A stretch of 64,000 nt of DNA from Acidovorax sp. NCPPB 3576 (GTDB lineage Bacteria; Pseudomonadota; Gammaproteobacteria; Burkholderiales; Burkholderiaceae_C). The stretch is from the NCBI RefSeq assembly GCF_028473605.1, contig NZ_CP097267.1, positions 2,038,501 to 2,102,500 on the forward strand. The letters run 5' to 3'. How positions within the stretch are numbered: the first letter of the stretch is position 1; the number at the start of each line of letters is the position of its first letter. The translations under genes and the position numbers were made by a program. The notes beneath the pieces are model-generated. The model was given only the letters and a program-made list of their open reading frames with translations. It was not told where the DNA came from and did not search any database. This document shows, piece after piece, positions 1 to 8,855 of this stretch.

Positions 1-1691
1 GGCTGATCGAGACCACGCAGGGCCTGATCGACCCCGAGGCCACGCCCGGCCTGAGCGAGATCCACAAGTTGGAACTGCGCGCCGGCCAGGACATCCTGGA
101 GCGCCTGCAGAGCGCCATCCTCGACGAGAACGCCGAGCTGGGCACCAGCCACCCCGCGCTCGACGAGGTGTGGGAATGGCTGCACGCGCGGCTCAAAGGC
201 CTGATCGACGAGAACGACGACCTGCGGCGCCTGTACATCCTGCTCGAATACCTGATGGCCATCGTGCGCGGCGTGCTGGCCGACCGCATCATCGAGCGCG
301 GCTTCGATGTGATCGACAACGAGAATTTCAGCGACTGGCTGGCGCGCCACGGCGCTTCGGTGATGACCGTGTCGTCCCCGCTCGCGCTCAACACGGTCAA
401 CCTCTCGTACCAGTACCCGCAGGGCGACACGGCCCGCACCGCCAGCATGGCGGCGGGGGCCTACCTGCACTGGTCGCTGCGCAGCTATGCCTACATGGGC
501 GCGTTCGCCTGGCTGTTCGCGGCAGGCACGGGCGAGACGGTGATCGCGCCGCTGTACCTGGTGCTGCGCCAGCGCGGCGTGCAGTTCGAGTTCTTCCACA
601 AGGTCGAGAACCTCGCGCTGTCGGCAGATGGCGAGTCGGTGGCCGCTGTGGAGCTGGGCGTACAGGCCACTCTGGTGAATCCGGACGCGCCCTACGAGCC
701 ACTGGTGCCGGTCGAGGGCCTGCCGTCGTGGCCTTCCGGTCCCTGCTATGACCAGCTGGTGGAGGGCGATGCGCTGCGCGAGCAGGACATCGACCTGGAG
801 TCGTACTGGACGCCCTGGAAGAACGTGGGCCAGAAGACCCTGAAGGCCGGCGAAGATTTCGACCAGGTGGTGCTGGCCATCGCGGTGGGTGCCGTGCCCT
901 ATCTTTGCAAGGAGCTGCTGGCCGCACGCCCCGCGTGGCGCGCGATGGTCGAGAAAGTGCCTACCGTGCAGACGCAGACCATGCAGGTGTGGCTGAACCG
1001 CAGCACCACCGACCTGGGCTGGGACATTCCCCTCAAGAACCCCACCGACACGGTGATCGGCGCCACCTACATGAACCCGCTGGATGGCCAGGTGGACTTC
1101 ACCCACCTGCTGCAGTGGGAGTCCTGGCCGGCCAGCCAGATGCCCAAATCGCTGTGGTACTTCTCCGGCGCCATGGCCGACTACGAGCCGCCGCCGCCCC
1201 TGACCGACACCGGCTACCCCGCACGGGCCCATGCCCGGGTGAAGGCGCAGTGCATCCAGTACCTGCAGGTGTGCATGGGGCCGCTGCTGCCGAAGTCCAC
1301 GACCAACGTGGTCTCCCCGCCGGGCGATCCGACGGGCATGGATTTCAGCCTGCTGCAGGACCACGACCCGGCCAACGCCGGGCTGGGCGTGCAGCGCTTC
1401 GACCAGCAGTTCTGGCGCGCCAACATCGACCCGTCCGAGCGCTACGTGATCAGCCCGCCGGGCAGCACCGCCGCGCGGCTCAAGGCGTGGGAGTCGGGTT
1501 TCAGCAACCTCGTGCTGGCGGGCGACTGGATCTACACCGGGCTGAACGTGGGCAGCGCCGAGGGCGCGACCATGGGCGGGCGGCTCGCGTCGCACGCCAT
1601 CAGCGGCTATCCGGCGCTGACGGACATCGTGGGCTATCCGGCTTCCGCGGACACCCCTTGCGCGCCCCCCGCGGCGCCCGCCACCGAATAG
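1..1691 (+). CDS. FAD-dependent oxidoreductase (amine-oxidase-like), 5' end outside window
   Basis: The reading frame is open from the first bases of the window, so the N-terminal part with the Rossmann dinucleotide motif is missing. About 563 residues remain. The C-terminus has the flavin-binding signature of this class, with LAGDWIYTGLNVGSAEGA near the end, where the Gly-Asp-Trp precedes a small-residue helix. This matches large NAD(P)/FAD-binding amine-oxidase-like proteins. The substrate cannot be read from the sequence. It is followed by a convergent cytosine deaminase gene. The internal TTG at 69 is probably not the true start, because coding continues upstream without a break. Confidence 0.75.
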   Translation, partial: LIETTQGLIDPEATPGLSEIHKLELRAGQDILERLQSAILDENAELGTSHPALDEVWEWLHARLKGLIDENDDLRRLYILLEYLMAIVRGVLADRIIERGFDVIDNENFSDWLARHGASVMTVSSPLALNTVNLSYQYPQGDTARTASMAAGAYLHWSLRSYAYMGAFAWLFAAGTGETVIAPLYLVLRQRGVQFEFFHKVENLALSADGESVAAVELGVQATLVNPDAPYEPLVPVEGLPSWPSGPCYDQLVEGDALREQDIDLESYWTPWKNVGQKTLKAGEDFDQVVLAIAVGAVPYLCKELLAARPAWRAMVEKVPTVQTQTMQVWLNRSTTDLGWDIPLKNPTDTVIGATYMNPLDGQVDFTHLLQWESWPASQMPKSLWYFSGAMADYEPPPPLTDTGYPARAHARVKAQCIQYLQVCMGPLLPKSTTNVVSPPGDPTGMDFSLLQDHDPANAGLGVQRFDQQFWRANIDPSERYVISPPGSTAARLKAWESGFSNLVLAGDWIYTGLNVGSAEGATMGGRLASHAISGYPALTDIVGYPASADTPCAPPAAPATE

Positions 1692-1713
1692 GGCAAGGCG
1701 CAATCAGGGCACT

Positions 1714-1735
1714 CGGGCTGCGGCGGCGCAGCCCG
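1714..1735. terminator. Hairpin between convergent genes
   Basis: A perfect 9-bp stem (CGGGCTGCG paired with CGCAGCCCG, GCGG loop) lies between the ends of the convergent oxidoreductase and cytosine deaminase genes. There is no T tract on either side, so its role as an intrinsic terminator is only likely from position. Confidence 0.4.
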
Positions 1736-1743
1736 TGTACTGT

Positions 1744-3018
1744 TCAGCCGTGCAGGAAGTCCGCGTGGCCGGGCCGGCCGGGCAGATGCAGCGCAGCCAC
1801 GGGCGCCGGGCTGCTCGCCACCCGCCGGCCGCGCCGCCACACCCCCAGGCGCGCGGCGCGCAGCCGGATCGCCTCGGCCGGATCGCGCGCATGCAGCAGC
1901 ACGAAGTCGGCATGGCAGCCGGCCTGCAGGCCGTAGCCCTCCAGGCCCAGCAGCCGGGCCGGCTGGGTGGTCACCGCCTCGAAGCACTGGCGCATGGCGT
2001 GCTGGCTGGTCATCTGGCCCACGTGCAGGCCCATGTGGGCCGCCTCCAGCATGTCGCCGCTGCCGCCGCCGTACCACGGGTCCATCACGCAGTCGTGGCC
2101 GAAGGCCACCGTCAGGCCCGCGGCCACCAGCTCGGGCACGCGGGTCATGCCGCGGCGCTTGGGGTAGGTGTCGTGGCGGCCCTGCAGGGTGATGTTGATG
2201 AGCGGGTTGGCCACAACGCCCAGCTGCGCCTCGGCCATGAGGGGGATGAGCTTGCTCACGTAGTAGTTGTCCATGCTGTGCATGGAGGTGAGGTGCGAAC
2301 CCGTCACCCGGCCGTGCAGGCCCAGGCGCTGGGTTTCGAAGGCCAGCGTTTCGACATGGCGCGAGAGCGGATCGTCGGTCTCGTCGCAGTGCATGTCCAC
2401 CCGCTTGCCCAGGTTGGCGGCCAGCTCGCACAGGATGCGCACGCTCTCCGCACCCTGCGCCATGGTGCGTTCGAAATGGGGAATGCCGCCCACCACGTCC
2501 ACGCCCAGGTCCAGCGCGCGCTTGAGGTTGTCGAGGCCGCCCGCGGCGCGCAGAACGCCGTCCTGCGGGAAGGCGACCAGCTGCAGATCGAGGTAGGGCG
2601 CCACGCGGCGCTTCACGTCCAGCAGCGCGTGCACGGGCAGCAGCCGCGGGTCGCTGGTGTCCACGTGCGAGCGGATGGCCAGCAGGCCGCGCGCCACGGC
2701 CCAGTCGCAGTAGTGCATCGCCCGCTCCACGATGGCCTCGTGCGTGAGCTGGGGTTTCAGTTCGCCCCACAACGCGATGCCCTCCAGCAGCGTGCCGCTC
2801 TCGTTCACGCGCGGCTGGCCGTAGCTCAGCGTTGAATCCATGTGGAAGTGCGCATCGACGAACGGAGGGCTCAGCAGCAGGCCGCCCGCATCGACGGTGT
2901 CTTGCGCCGGGGCCTGCAGGCCCTCGGTCACTTCGGCAATCCGCCCGTCCTGCACGGCCACGGAAACGTTCGTGCGGCCATCGGGCAGGGTGGCGTTGTG
3001 GATGAGCAGGTCGAGCAT
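1744..3018 (-). CDS. codA: Cytosine deaminase / amidohydrolase family protein
   Basis: Predicted to hydrolyse cytosine (or a related N-heterocycle) to uracil plus ammonia in the cytoplasm. The 424-residue length fits CodA-type amidohydrolases. Visible metal-site motifs in order are DAHFHMD (the HxH of strand 1), a conserved SHVD, HCDE, GSHL and GHDCVMDPW late in the protein. The ATG at 3018 begins MLDLLIHNATLPDG, the usual N-terminal beta strand of the family; the open frame extends upstream but into non-homologous sequence. The nucleoside-type ABC importer on the same strand further upstream and upp at 33 kb are consistent with pyrimidine salvage. The exact substrate is inferred, since isocytosine or creatinine-type deaminases look similar. 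Confidence 0.82.
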   Translation of the reverse strand: MLDLLIHNATLPDGRTNVSVAVQDGRIAEVTEGLQAPAQDTVDAGGLLLSPPFVDAHFHMDSTLSYGQPRVNESGTLLEGIALWGELKPQLTHEAIVERAMHYCDWAVARGLLAIRSHVDTSDPRLLPVHALLDVKRRVAPYLDLQLVAFPQDGVLRAAGGLDNLKRALDLGVDVVGGIPHFERTMAQGAESVRILCELAANLGKRVDMHCDETDDPLSRHVETLAFETQRLGLHGRVTGSHLTSMHSMDNYYVSKLIPLMAEAQLGVVANPLINITLQGRHDTYPKRRGMTRVPELVAAGLTVAFGHDCVMDPWYGGGSGDMLEAAHMGLHVGQMTSQHAMRQCFEAVTTQPARLLGLEGYGLQAGCHADFVLLHARDPAEAIRLRAARLGVWRRGRRVASSPAPVAALHLPGRPGHADFLHG

Positions 3019-3249
3019 GGTGTGGGGCCGGGGCGGGTGTTTGCGGGGGGGAATGGGCAGTACGGGCCGGCATGCAAAAGCCTTGCCTGCGATGCCAGCG
3101 GCCCTGCCAGTGTAGGCCGCTGGCAGATGCGAAAAGCGCATGCAGCTGGCGCTGCCCGGCCCGTGTCGGATTTCTTCCAGACCGCGCGCAAACCGCCCTC
3201 TATGCTGCGGGCACATTCGATCCACCCGTTTTTCCCTGAAGGAGACCCC

Positions 3250-3639
3250 ATGCAGTTCGGCTACACCATTCTTTACGTCGAGGACGTGCCCGGCACCGTC
3301 GCTTTCTACGAGGCCGCATTCGGCCTTTCGCGCCGCTTCGTGCACGAGGCGGGCGATTTCGGCGAAATGGACACCGGCGCCACGGCGCTGGCGTTCTCTT
3401 CGCTCCAGCTGATGGCCCAACTGGGCAAGAACCCGCAGCGTGCGGTGGCGGGCGCGCCGCAATGCGAGGTCGCCTTCACCACGGCCGATGTCGCCGCGGC
3501 GGTGGACCGCGCGATCCAGGCCGGCGCCACCCTGGTGCAGGCGCCCGAGTCCATGCCCTGGGGCCAGACGGTGGCCTATGTGCACGACTGCAACGGCTTT
3601 CTGGTGGAGCTGTGCACGCCGATGGGTGCGAGCAGCTGA
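3250..3639 (+). CDS. VOC (glyoxalase/bleomycin-resistance) family protein
   Basis: A 129-residue single-unit vicinal-oxygen-chelate protein. It opens with the beta strand FGYTILYVEDV, continues with the helix containing VAFYEAAFGL, and ends with FLVELCTPMG, where the Glu is the usual metal ligand of the second module. Such proteins act as metal-dependent lyases, dioxygenases or sequestering proteins, and the substrate cannot be told. The start is set by a GGAG sequence directly upstream (3241-3244). It is divergent from the deaminase gene, with a spacer of about 230 bp. Confidence 0.8.
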   Translation: MQFGYTILYVEDVPGTVAFYEAAFGLSRRFVHEAGDFGEMDTGATALAFSSLQLMAQLGKNPQRAVAGAPQCEVAFTTADVAAAVDRAIQAGATLVQAPESMPWGQTVAYVHDCNGFLVELCTPMGASS

Positions 3640-3714
3640 CCGCGGGCCATGGCGGCGGTGCCGGCCGCGTCGTTCAACGCGGGTGGCTCGGTGCAGCGGG
3701 TGGCAAGGCAGCGT

Positions 3715-4419
3715 TCAGCCGTAGCCGCTGGACTGCACCGAGGCCAGCAGGTCCTTTGACGCCCGCAACCGGGCGGGCGTCTGTCCCAGCCAGTGCAGGC
3801 ATTCGCGGCCGAAATGCGCCTGGTCGGCGTAGCCATGGTCCGCCGCGATGGCGGCCAGCGGCGGGGCTTCGTCGCCCGCCAGTGCCTGGGCCGCGCGGCG
3901 CACCCGCGCGAGGGCGCGCCAGTAGTGTGGGGGCTCGCCGGTCGCGGTGCGGGTCAGCCGCTCCAGCGTGCGTTCCGAAACGCCCAGCGCCCGCGCGGCG
4001 GCCCCCACGGTCGGGGCCTGCGCCAGGGCGGCCAGCGCATCCTGCATGCGCGCGTCGCACCGCGTGAACTCGGCCAGCGCCGCGTGCACGCGGGCGGCGC
4101 TCTCGGCCGGATCGCGGGCCAGGTCGATGGACTGCACCGATGGCAGCAGCGCGTCGGCGTCCACCCGCACGCCGGGATGCAGCCGAAAGCCCAGCCAGTC
4201 CTCGCCGGCGCTCGCGGGCACGCCGTAGGCCCGCTGCGGTAAAGGCGACACCATCCAGTGCACGGCACCCTGCGCGTCGATCTGCACGATGAGGTCGCGG
4301 CACCCGTCGGGCAGCACGCAGGTCACGCCGGCTTCGGTGCCCTGGTGCTGCCACCGTTCCAGCACCGTGGGCGGCAACCACACCGCGGTGGGACAGGCGG
4401 GCAGCAGGGGGCGTTCCAT
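3715..4419 (-). CDS. AraC-family transcriptional regulator
   Basis: A 234-residue regulator. The C-terminal third carries the double helix-turn-helix of AraC proteins: one helix pair around VGAAARALGVSERTLERL and a second around IAADHGYADQAHFGRECL, followed by the typical TPARLR end. The N-terminal part (DUF6597-like, with VLPDGCRDLIVQ) is the usual sensory fold of this subgroup. I chose the ATG at 4419 (MERPLLPACP), since upstream codons overlap the neighbouring acetyltransferase and have no family character. It lies 16 bp downstream of the GNAT gene and is probably cotranscribed with it. The effector is unknown. Confidence 0.82.
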   Translation of the reverse strand: MERPLLPACPTAVWLPPTVLERWQHQGTEAGVTCVLPDGCRDLIVQIDAQGAVHWMVSPLPQRAYGVPASAGEDWLGFRLHPGVRVDADALLPSVQSIDLARDPAESAARVHAALAEFTRCDARMQDALAALAQAPTVGAAARALGVSERTLERLTRTATGEPPHYWRALARVRRAAQALAGDEAPPLAAIAADHGYADQAHFGRECLHWLGQTPARLRASKDLLASVQSSGYG

Positions 4420-4435
4420 GGGAGGCCGGGGCCCT

Positions 4436-5050
4436 TCAGCCGCGATGCGCGCCGGCCTGCCAGTCGGTGCGGGCGAGCCGGTACAGGCAATGCGGCCGCA
4501 CTGGGTGGCCCATCGGCACGGCCGGGTGGTCGAACGCTTCGGCGGGGCTTTCGCGCATGCCAAGGCGCTCCATCACCGCGCGCGAGCGCTGGTTGCCCAG
4601 GGTGGTGAACGACACGATCTCCTGCAGGCCCAACGTTTCGAAACCCACGCGCAGCGCCAGGCGCGCCGCTTCGCTGGCCAGGCCGTGGCCCCAAAAAGGG
4701 CGAGCGAGCCGCCAGCCGATCTCCACGCACGGAGCGAAAGGCAGTTCGGCCGAGGGCCTGTGCAGGCCGACGAAGCCCATGAAGCGCGGGCCGCCGTCGC
4801 CCAGCAGGCCATCCGCGGCCCAGAAACCCCAGCCGCGCTGCGCGATCAGCGCCTGGATCCGGTCGGCCATGGCATCGCTGGCGTCGCGGGCCAGCGGCGC
4901 GGGAAAGTGCTCCATCACCGCCGGGTCGGCATTCATCGCGGCGAAGGGCGCGCGGTCGGCGGCGGTCCATGGCCGAAGGCGCAGCCGCGGCGTGGTCAGC
5001 GACTCCGGGGCGATGGGGACGAAGGTGTCCGGGGGCAATAGCGTCGGCAT
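4436..5050 (-). CDS. GNAT acetyltransferase, RimJ/RimL type
   Basis: A 204-residue N-acetyltransferase. It has the RimJ/RimL start TPRLRLRPWTAADRAPF, a central strand GFVGLHR, the acetyl-CoA loop region WGHGLASEAARLAL, and the C-terminal TLGNQRSRAVMERLGM, which is very characteristic. It probably acetylates a protein N-terminus or a small amine. It lies 28 bp after the last permease gene on the same strand, so it may be the tail of the transporter operon, although no functional link is evident. Confidence 0.82.
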   Translation of the reverse strand: MPTLLPPDTFVPIAPESLTTPRLRLRPWTAADRAPFAAMNADPAVMEHFPAPLARDASDAMADRIQALIAQRGWGFWAADGLLGDGGPRFMGFVGLHRPSAELPFAPCVEIGWRLARPFWGHGLASEAARLALRVGFETLGLQEIVSFTTLGNQRSRAVMERLGMRESPAEAFDHPAVPMGHPVRPHCLYRLARTDWQAGAHRG

Positions 5051-5078
5051 GCGCCGATGTTAGGCGCAGCGGCGCGCC

Positions 5079-6002
5079 CTAACGCTCGCCCTTGCGGTAC
5101 GGCTTCATCAGCGCCTGCGGATACGCCGCCTTGCGCGCCACCAGCACCAGCGCCAGGATCGACAGCAGGTAGGGCAGCATCAAATAGACCTGGTACGGCA
5201 GCCACGCATCGCCCGCCTGCTGCAGCCGAAGCTGCAGCGCATCGAAAAACGCGAACAGCAGCGCGCCCAGCAGCGCCTTGCCCGGTCGCCACGAAGCGAA
5301 CACCACCAGCGCCACGCAGATCCAGCCGCGCCCGTTCACCATGTTGAAGAAGAACGCATTGAACGCCGACAGCGTGAGAAACGCCCCCGCCACGCCCATC
5401 AGCGCCGAGCCCGCGACGATGGAGGCCGTGCGCGTGGCCGCCACCGGAATGCCCTGGACCTCGGCCGCCTGCGGGTTCTCGCCCACCATGCGCACGGCCA
5501 GCCCGAGCGGGGTGCGCAGCAGCACCCAGGCCAGCAGCGGCACCAGCAGCAGGGCCAGCAGCGTGAGCGGCGTCTGGGCCGACAGGATGGGAATGCCCAG
5601 CCAGCCCATGGGCGCGAACGGCTCGACCGTGGGGGGCGTGGTCACTTTCGGAAAGCCCACGCGGTAGCCGTAGTAGCTGAGCGAGGTGGCCAGCAGCGTG
5701 ATGCCCAGGCCGGACACGTGCTGCGACAGCGCGAGCCCCACGGTCAGCCAAGCGTGCAGCAGCCCGAAGGCCGCCCCGGTGAGTGCGGCCACCAGCACGC
5801 CGGTCCACAGGCCATGGCCGGCATACACCGTGAGCCAGCCCGTGAAGGCGCCCGCGACCATGATCCCTTCGATGCCCAGGTTCAGCACGCCTGCGCGCTC
5901 GCACAGCAGCACGCCCAGCGTGCCCAGGATGAGCGGCGTGGCCACCCGCAGCGTGGCGATCCAGAACGCCGGGTTGGCCAGGATGTCCATCAGCTCGGTC
6001 AT
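5079..6002 (-). CDS. Nucleoside-type ABC transporter permease (second permease)
   Basis: A 307-residue polytopic inner-membrane protein of the BPD_transp_2 family. It has about eight hydrophobic segments and the family motif GVLNLGIEGIMVAGAF near residue 40. With the permease, the double ATPase and the BMP-type binding protein upstream, it forms the translocation pore of an importer of the NupNOPQ/BmpDEFG type, which usually takes up nucleosides or purines. It is separated from the first permease by 109 bp, unusually wide within this otherwise overlapping operon. That gap holds a dispersed palindromic element. Confidence 0.87.
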   Translation of the reverse strand: MTELMDILANPAFWIATLRVATPLILGTLGVLLCERAGVLNLGIEGIMVAGAFTGWLTVYAGHGLWTGVLVAALTGAAFGLLHAWLTVGLALSQHVSGLGITLLATSLSYYGYRVGFPKVTTPPTVEPFAPMGWLGIPILSAQTPLTLLALLLVPLLAWVLLRTPLGLAVRMVGENPQAAEVQGIPVAATRTASIVAGSALMGVAGAFLTLSAFNAFFFNMVNGRGWICVALVVFASWRPGKALLGALLFAFFDALQLRLQQAGDAWLPYQVYLMLPYLLSILALVLVARKAAYPQALMKPYRKGER

Positions 6003-6023
6003 ACGGGCGGCGCCTTTTGTGCA

Positions 6024-6082
6024 TTTGCTATTGATTTAATAGCATCGAGGGCAATAATTACTAGGGCATGGGGGCGATTCGG
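6024..6082 (+). repeat. Dispersed palindromic element, copy A
   Basis: Begins TTTGCTATTGATTTAATAGC, an imperfect hairpin, and continues with GGCAATAATTACTAGGGCAT and GGCGATTCG. The same block structure (TGCTAT..AGCA..GGCAAT..TACTAGGGC..GCGATT) recurs at 12881, 15019, 17219 and 21735. It fills most of the gap between the two permease genes. Confidence 0.75.
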
Positions 6083-6111
6083 CTTGAAACCCGTCATGGC
6101 ATGCTCCCGCA

Positions 6112-7173
6112 TCACTTCCAGCGCACCCGGTACTGCGCGAGCAGCCCCGCCACCAGCACCGCGATCAGCGAGGCCGCCACGATCACGTCGGCGATGTAGG
6201 TGGGAACGCCCACCGCGCGGCTCATGCTGTCCGCCCCCACCAGCACCCCCGCCACGAAGACGCCCGCGGCCACCACGCCCAGCGGGTGCAGGCCCGCCAG
6301 CATGGCGATCACGATGCAGCTGTAGCCATAGCCCGGCGACATGTCCAGCGTCACGTAGCTGGTGCGGCCCGCCACCTCGATGGCGCCCGCCAGTCCCGCC
6401 AGCCCGCCCGACAGCAGTGCCACCAGCACCACCGTGCGCGTGATCGGCACGCCGGCGAACGCCGCCGCGCGCGCATTCGCCCCCGCGGCGCGGATCTGGA
6501 AACCCGGCACCGTGCGCGTGAGCAGTGCCCACAGCAGCACGGCCAGCCCCACGGCCCACAGCAGGCCGGTGTGCAGCCGCGTCTGCGGCACCAGGCGCGA
6601 CAGTTCCAGCTCGCCTTGCAGCGCCACGCTTTGCGGCCAGCCAAGGGCGAGGGGGTCTTTCATCGGGCCATCGAGCAGGGCGGACACCAGCAGCAGCATC
6701 ACGAAGTTCAGCAGCAGCGTGGTCACCACCTCATCGACCCCGAGCCGCGCCTTCATCAGCGCCGGCCCCAGCAGCAGCGCCGCCCCGGCCAGCGCGGCGG
6801 CCAGCATCATGAGCGGGAACAGCACCGGCACAGGCCACTGCAGGCCGGTTCCGCCGTGCATGCCCCCCACCGCCACCGCCGCGATCGCGCCGGCATACAG
6901 CTGGCCCTCCGCGCCAATGTTGAAGAGCCGCGCGCGGAACGCCACGGCCGCGGACAGCCCCGTCAGGATGAGCGGCGTGGCGCGCGTCAAGGTTTCGGTC
7001 AGCGCGAACACCGAGCCGAACGCGCCCTGCGCCAGCAGCGCGTAGGTGCGCCCCACCGGCGCGCCGGCCCACAGCACCAGCAGGGCGCTCACCAGCAGGG
7101 TGAAGGCCACCGCGCCGATCGGGGCCGCCACATAGGCCAGCGCCGAAGTGCGCTCGCGTTTTTCCAGTCTCAT
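6112..7173 (-). CDS. Nucleoside-type ABC transporter permease (first permease)
   Basis: A 353-residue BPD_transp_2 family membrane protein with an N-terminal anchor and about ten hydrophobic stretches. The family motif AVAFRARLFNIGAEGQLYAG lies near residue 80. Its start codon overlaps the stop of the ATPase gene (ATGA), which indicates translational coupling. It pairs with the second permease to form the membrane channel of the BMP-type importer. Confidence 0.87.
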   Translation of the reverse strand: MRLEKRERTSALAYVAAPIGAVAFTLLVSALLVLWAGAPVGRTYALLAQGAFGSVFALTETLTRATPLILTGLSAAVAFRARLFNIGAEGQLYAGAIAAVAVGGMHGGTGLQWPVPVLFPLMMLAAALAGAALLLGPALMKARLGVDEVVTTLLLNFVMLLLVSALLDGPMKDPLALGWPQSVALQGELELSRLVPQTRLHTGLLWAVGLAVLLWALLTRTVPGFQIRAAGANARAAAFAGVPITRTVVLVALLSGGLAGLAGAIEVAGRTSYVTLDMSPGYGYSCIVIAMLAGLHPLGVVAAGVFVAGVLVGADSMSRAVGVPTYIADVIVAASLIAVLVAGLLAQYRVRWK

Positions 7174-8822
7174 GGGGTGTCGCTTTCAGGGGCGGGCGCC
7201 ACGGTGGCCGGTGCGGCGTCGGCGCTGCCGCGGGCCCCGCCGGGGTCTGCCCCGGCCATGGCCAGGCCGATGGCCTCGCGCGTCCAGCCCTCGGCGGGGC
7301 GGGCGTCGCTCAGGCGCCCGGCGTGCATCACGGCCACGCGGTCGCCCAGCGCCAGCACCTCGTCCAGGTCGTCGGAGATCAGCAGCACGGCCGCGCCGGC
7401 ATCGCGTGCCGCCACTAGTTGCCGCTGCACGAACGTCACCGCGCCGATGTCCAGGCCCCAGGTGGGCTGGTGCGCCACGATCAGGCGGGGGGCCGGCTGC
7501 GTTCCGTCGCCCGGCGGCAGCAGGGCCCGGCCCAGGATGAGTTTTTGCATGTTGCCGCCCGACAGCGACCGCGCCGGCGCGTCCAGCCCGCCGCCGCGCA
7601 CGTCGAACGTCTCGGCCACGCGGCGGGCATGCTGGCGCGCCACGCCGCGCCGTATCCAGAAACCGGCGAACGCGCCGCGCGAGAACCAGCGGCTGGACAG
7701 GCGCTCGGACACCGCGTTCTCCCACACCGGCAGATCGCCCACCACGCCCACGGCATGGCGGTCTTCGGGAATGCGGGCCACGCCCTGCGCCACCAGCCGG
7801 GTCGGCCGGGCGGCCAGCGGGGCGCCCAGCAGCGTGGCGGTGCCGCCCGTGGGCTTGCGCACGCCGCATAGCACATCGGCCAGCGCCACCTGGCCATTGC
7901 CCGACACCCCCGCGATGGCCACGATCTCGCCCGCATGCAGCGTGAGGCTCACGCCCCGCAGCGCGTCGTGCGCCGACCGCGCCGACGCCTGCGTGCGCAC
8001 GTCGTCCAGGGTGCACACCGGCGCACCCACCGCGCGGGCCGGGCGGCGCGCCGCCATCTCCACCGCGTGGCCCACCATCCACTGCGCGAGCTGGCCCTGC
8101 GTGGTGCCCCGCGCGGGTGCTTCGGCCACCAGCCGGCCCTGCCGCAGCACGGCGATGCGGTGCGACACGCGCAGCACCTCGCCCAGCTTGTGGCTGATGA
8201 ACACGATCGACAGGCCCTGCGCCACCATCTGGGCCAGGGTGTGGAACAGCGCCTCGCTCTCCTGCGGCGTGAGCACCGCCGTGGGTTCGTCCAGGATCAG
8301 GATGCGGGCGCCGCGGTACAGCGCTTTCAGGATTTCGACGCGCTGCCGCTCGCCCACCGAGAGGCGGCCCACCCGGGCATCGGGCGCCACCGGCAGGCCG
8401 AACCGGGCCGAGACGTCCAGCAGCCGTGCGCGGGCCGCGGCCCGGCGCGAGAACGGCTGCCACAGCGGCTCGCTGCCCAGCATCACGTTGTCCAGCACGC
8501 TCAGGTTGTCGGCCAGCGTGAAGTGCTGGTGCACCATGCCGATGCCGGCCGCGAGCGACGCGCGCGGCTGGCCCGGCGGCAGCGGCTGGCCGAAGACCTC
8601 GATGTGCCCCGCATCGGCCCGGTAGTGCCCGAACAGGATCGACATCAGCGTGGACTTGCCCGCGCCGTTCTCGCCCAGCAGCGCCAGCACCTCGCCCCGG
8701 GCGAGGGTCAGGTCGATGCCATCGTTGGCGACCAGCGGACCGAACCGCTTGGTGATGCCGCGAAGGCGCAGCACGGGCGGCGCGGCGTCTGCGGACGGCG
8801 GGCGGGCGGCGGGTTCACCCAC
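7170..8822 (-). CDS. Nucleoside/sugar-type ABC transporter ATP-binding protein (duplicated cassette)
   Basis: A 550-residue protein with two ABC cassettes in tandem, as in RbsA/NupO-type ATPases. The first cassette is canonical: Walker A GENGAGKST, signature LSVGERQRVEI, Walker B ILILDEPTAVL. The second is degenerate at Walker A (GVSGNGQ) but keeps the signature LSGGNMQKLILGRAL and a Walker B-like AHQPTWGLD, the normal arrangement in this subfamily. It energises uptake through the two permeases. The gene begins 33 bp after the binding-protein gene. Confidence 0.9.
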   Translation of the reverse strand: MGEPAARPPSADAAPPVLRLRGITKRFGPLVANDGIDLTLARGEVLALLGENGAGKSTLMSILFGHYRADAGHIEVFGQPLPPGQPRASLAAGIGMVHQHFTLADNLSVLDNVMLGSEPLWQPFSRRAAARARLLDVSARFGLPVAPDARVGRLSVGERQRVEILKALYRGARILILDEPTAVLTPQESEALFHTLAQMVAQGLSIVFISHKLGEVLRVSHRIAVLRQGRLVAEAPARGTTQGQLAQWMVGHAVEMAARRPARAVGAPVCTLDDVRTQASARSAHDALRGVSLTLHAGEIVAIAGVSGNGQVALADVLCGVRKPTGGTATLLGAPLAARPTRLVAQGVARIPEDRHAVGVVGDLPVWENAVSERLSSRWFSRGAFAGFWIRRGVARQHARRVAETFDVRGGGLDAPARSLSGGNMQKLILGRALLPPGDGTQPAPRLIVAHQPTWGLDIGAVTFVQRQLVAARDAGAAVLLISDDLDEVLALGDRVAVMHAGRLSDARPAEGWTREAIGLAMAGADPGGARGSADAAPATVAPAPESDTP

Positions 8823-8855
8823 GCGGCATGCTCCGCCCGGCGCAGCGCACGCGCA

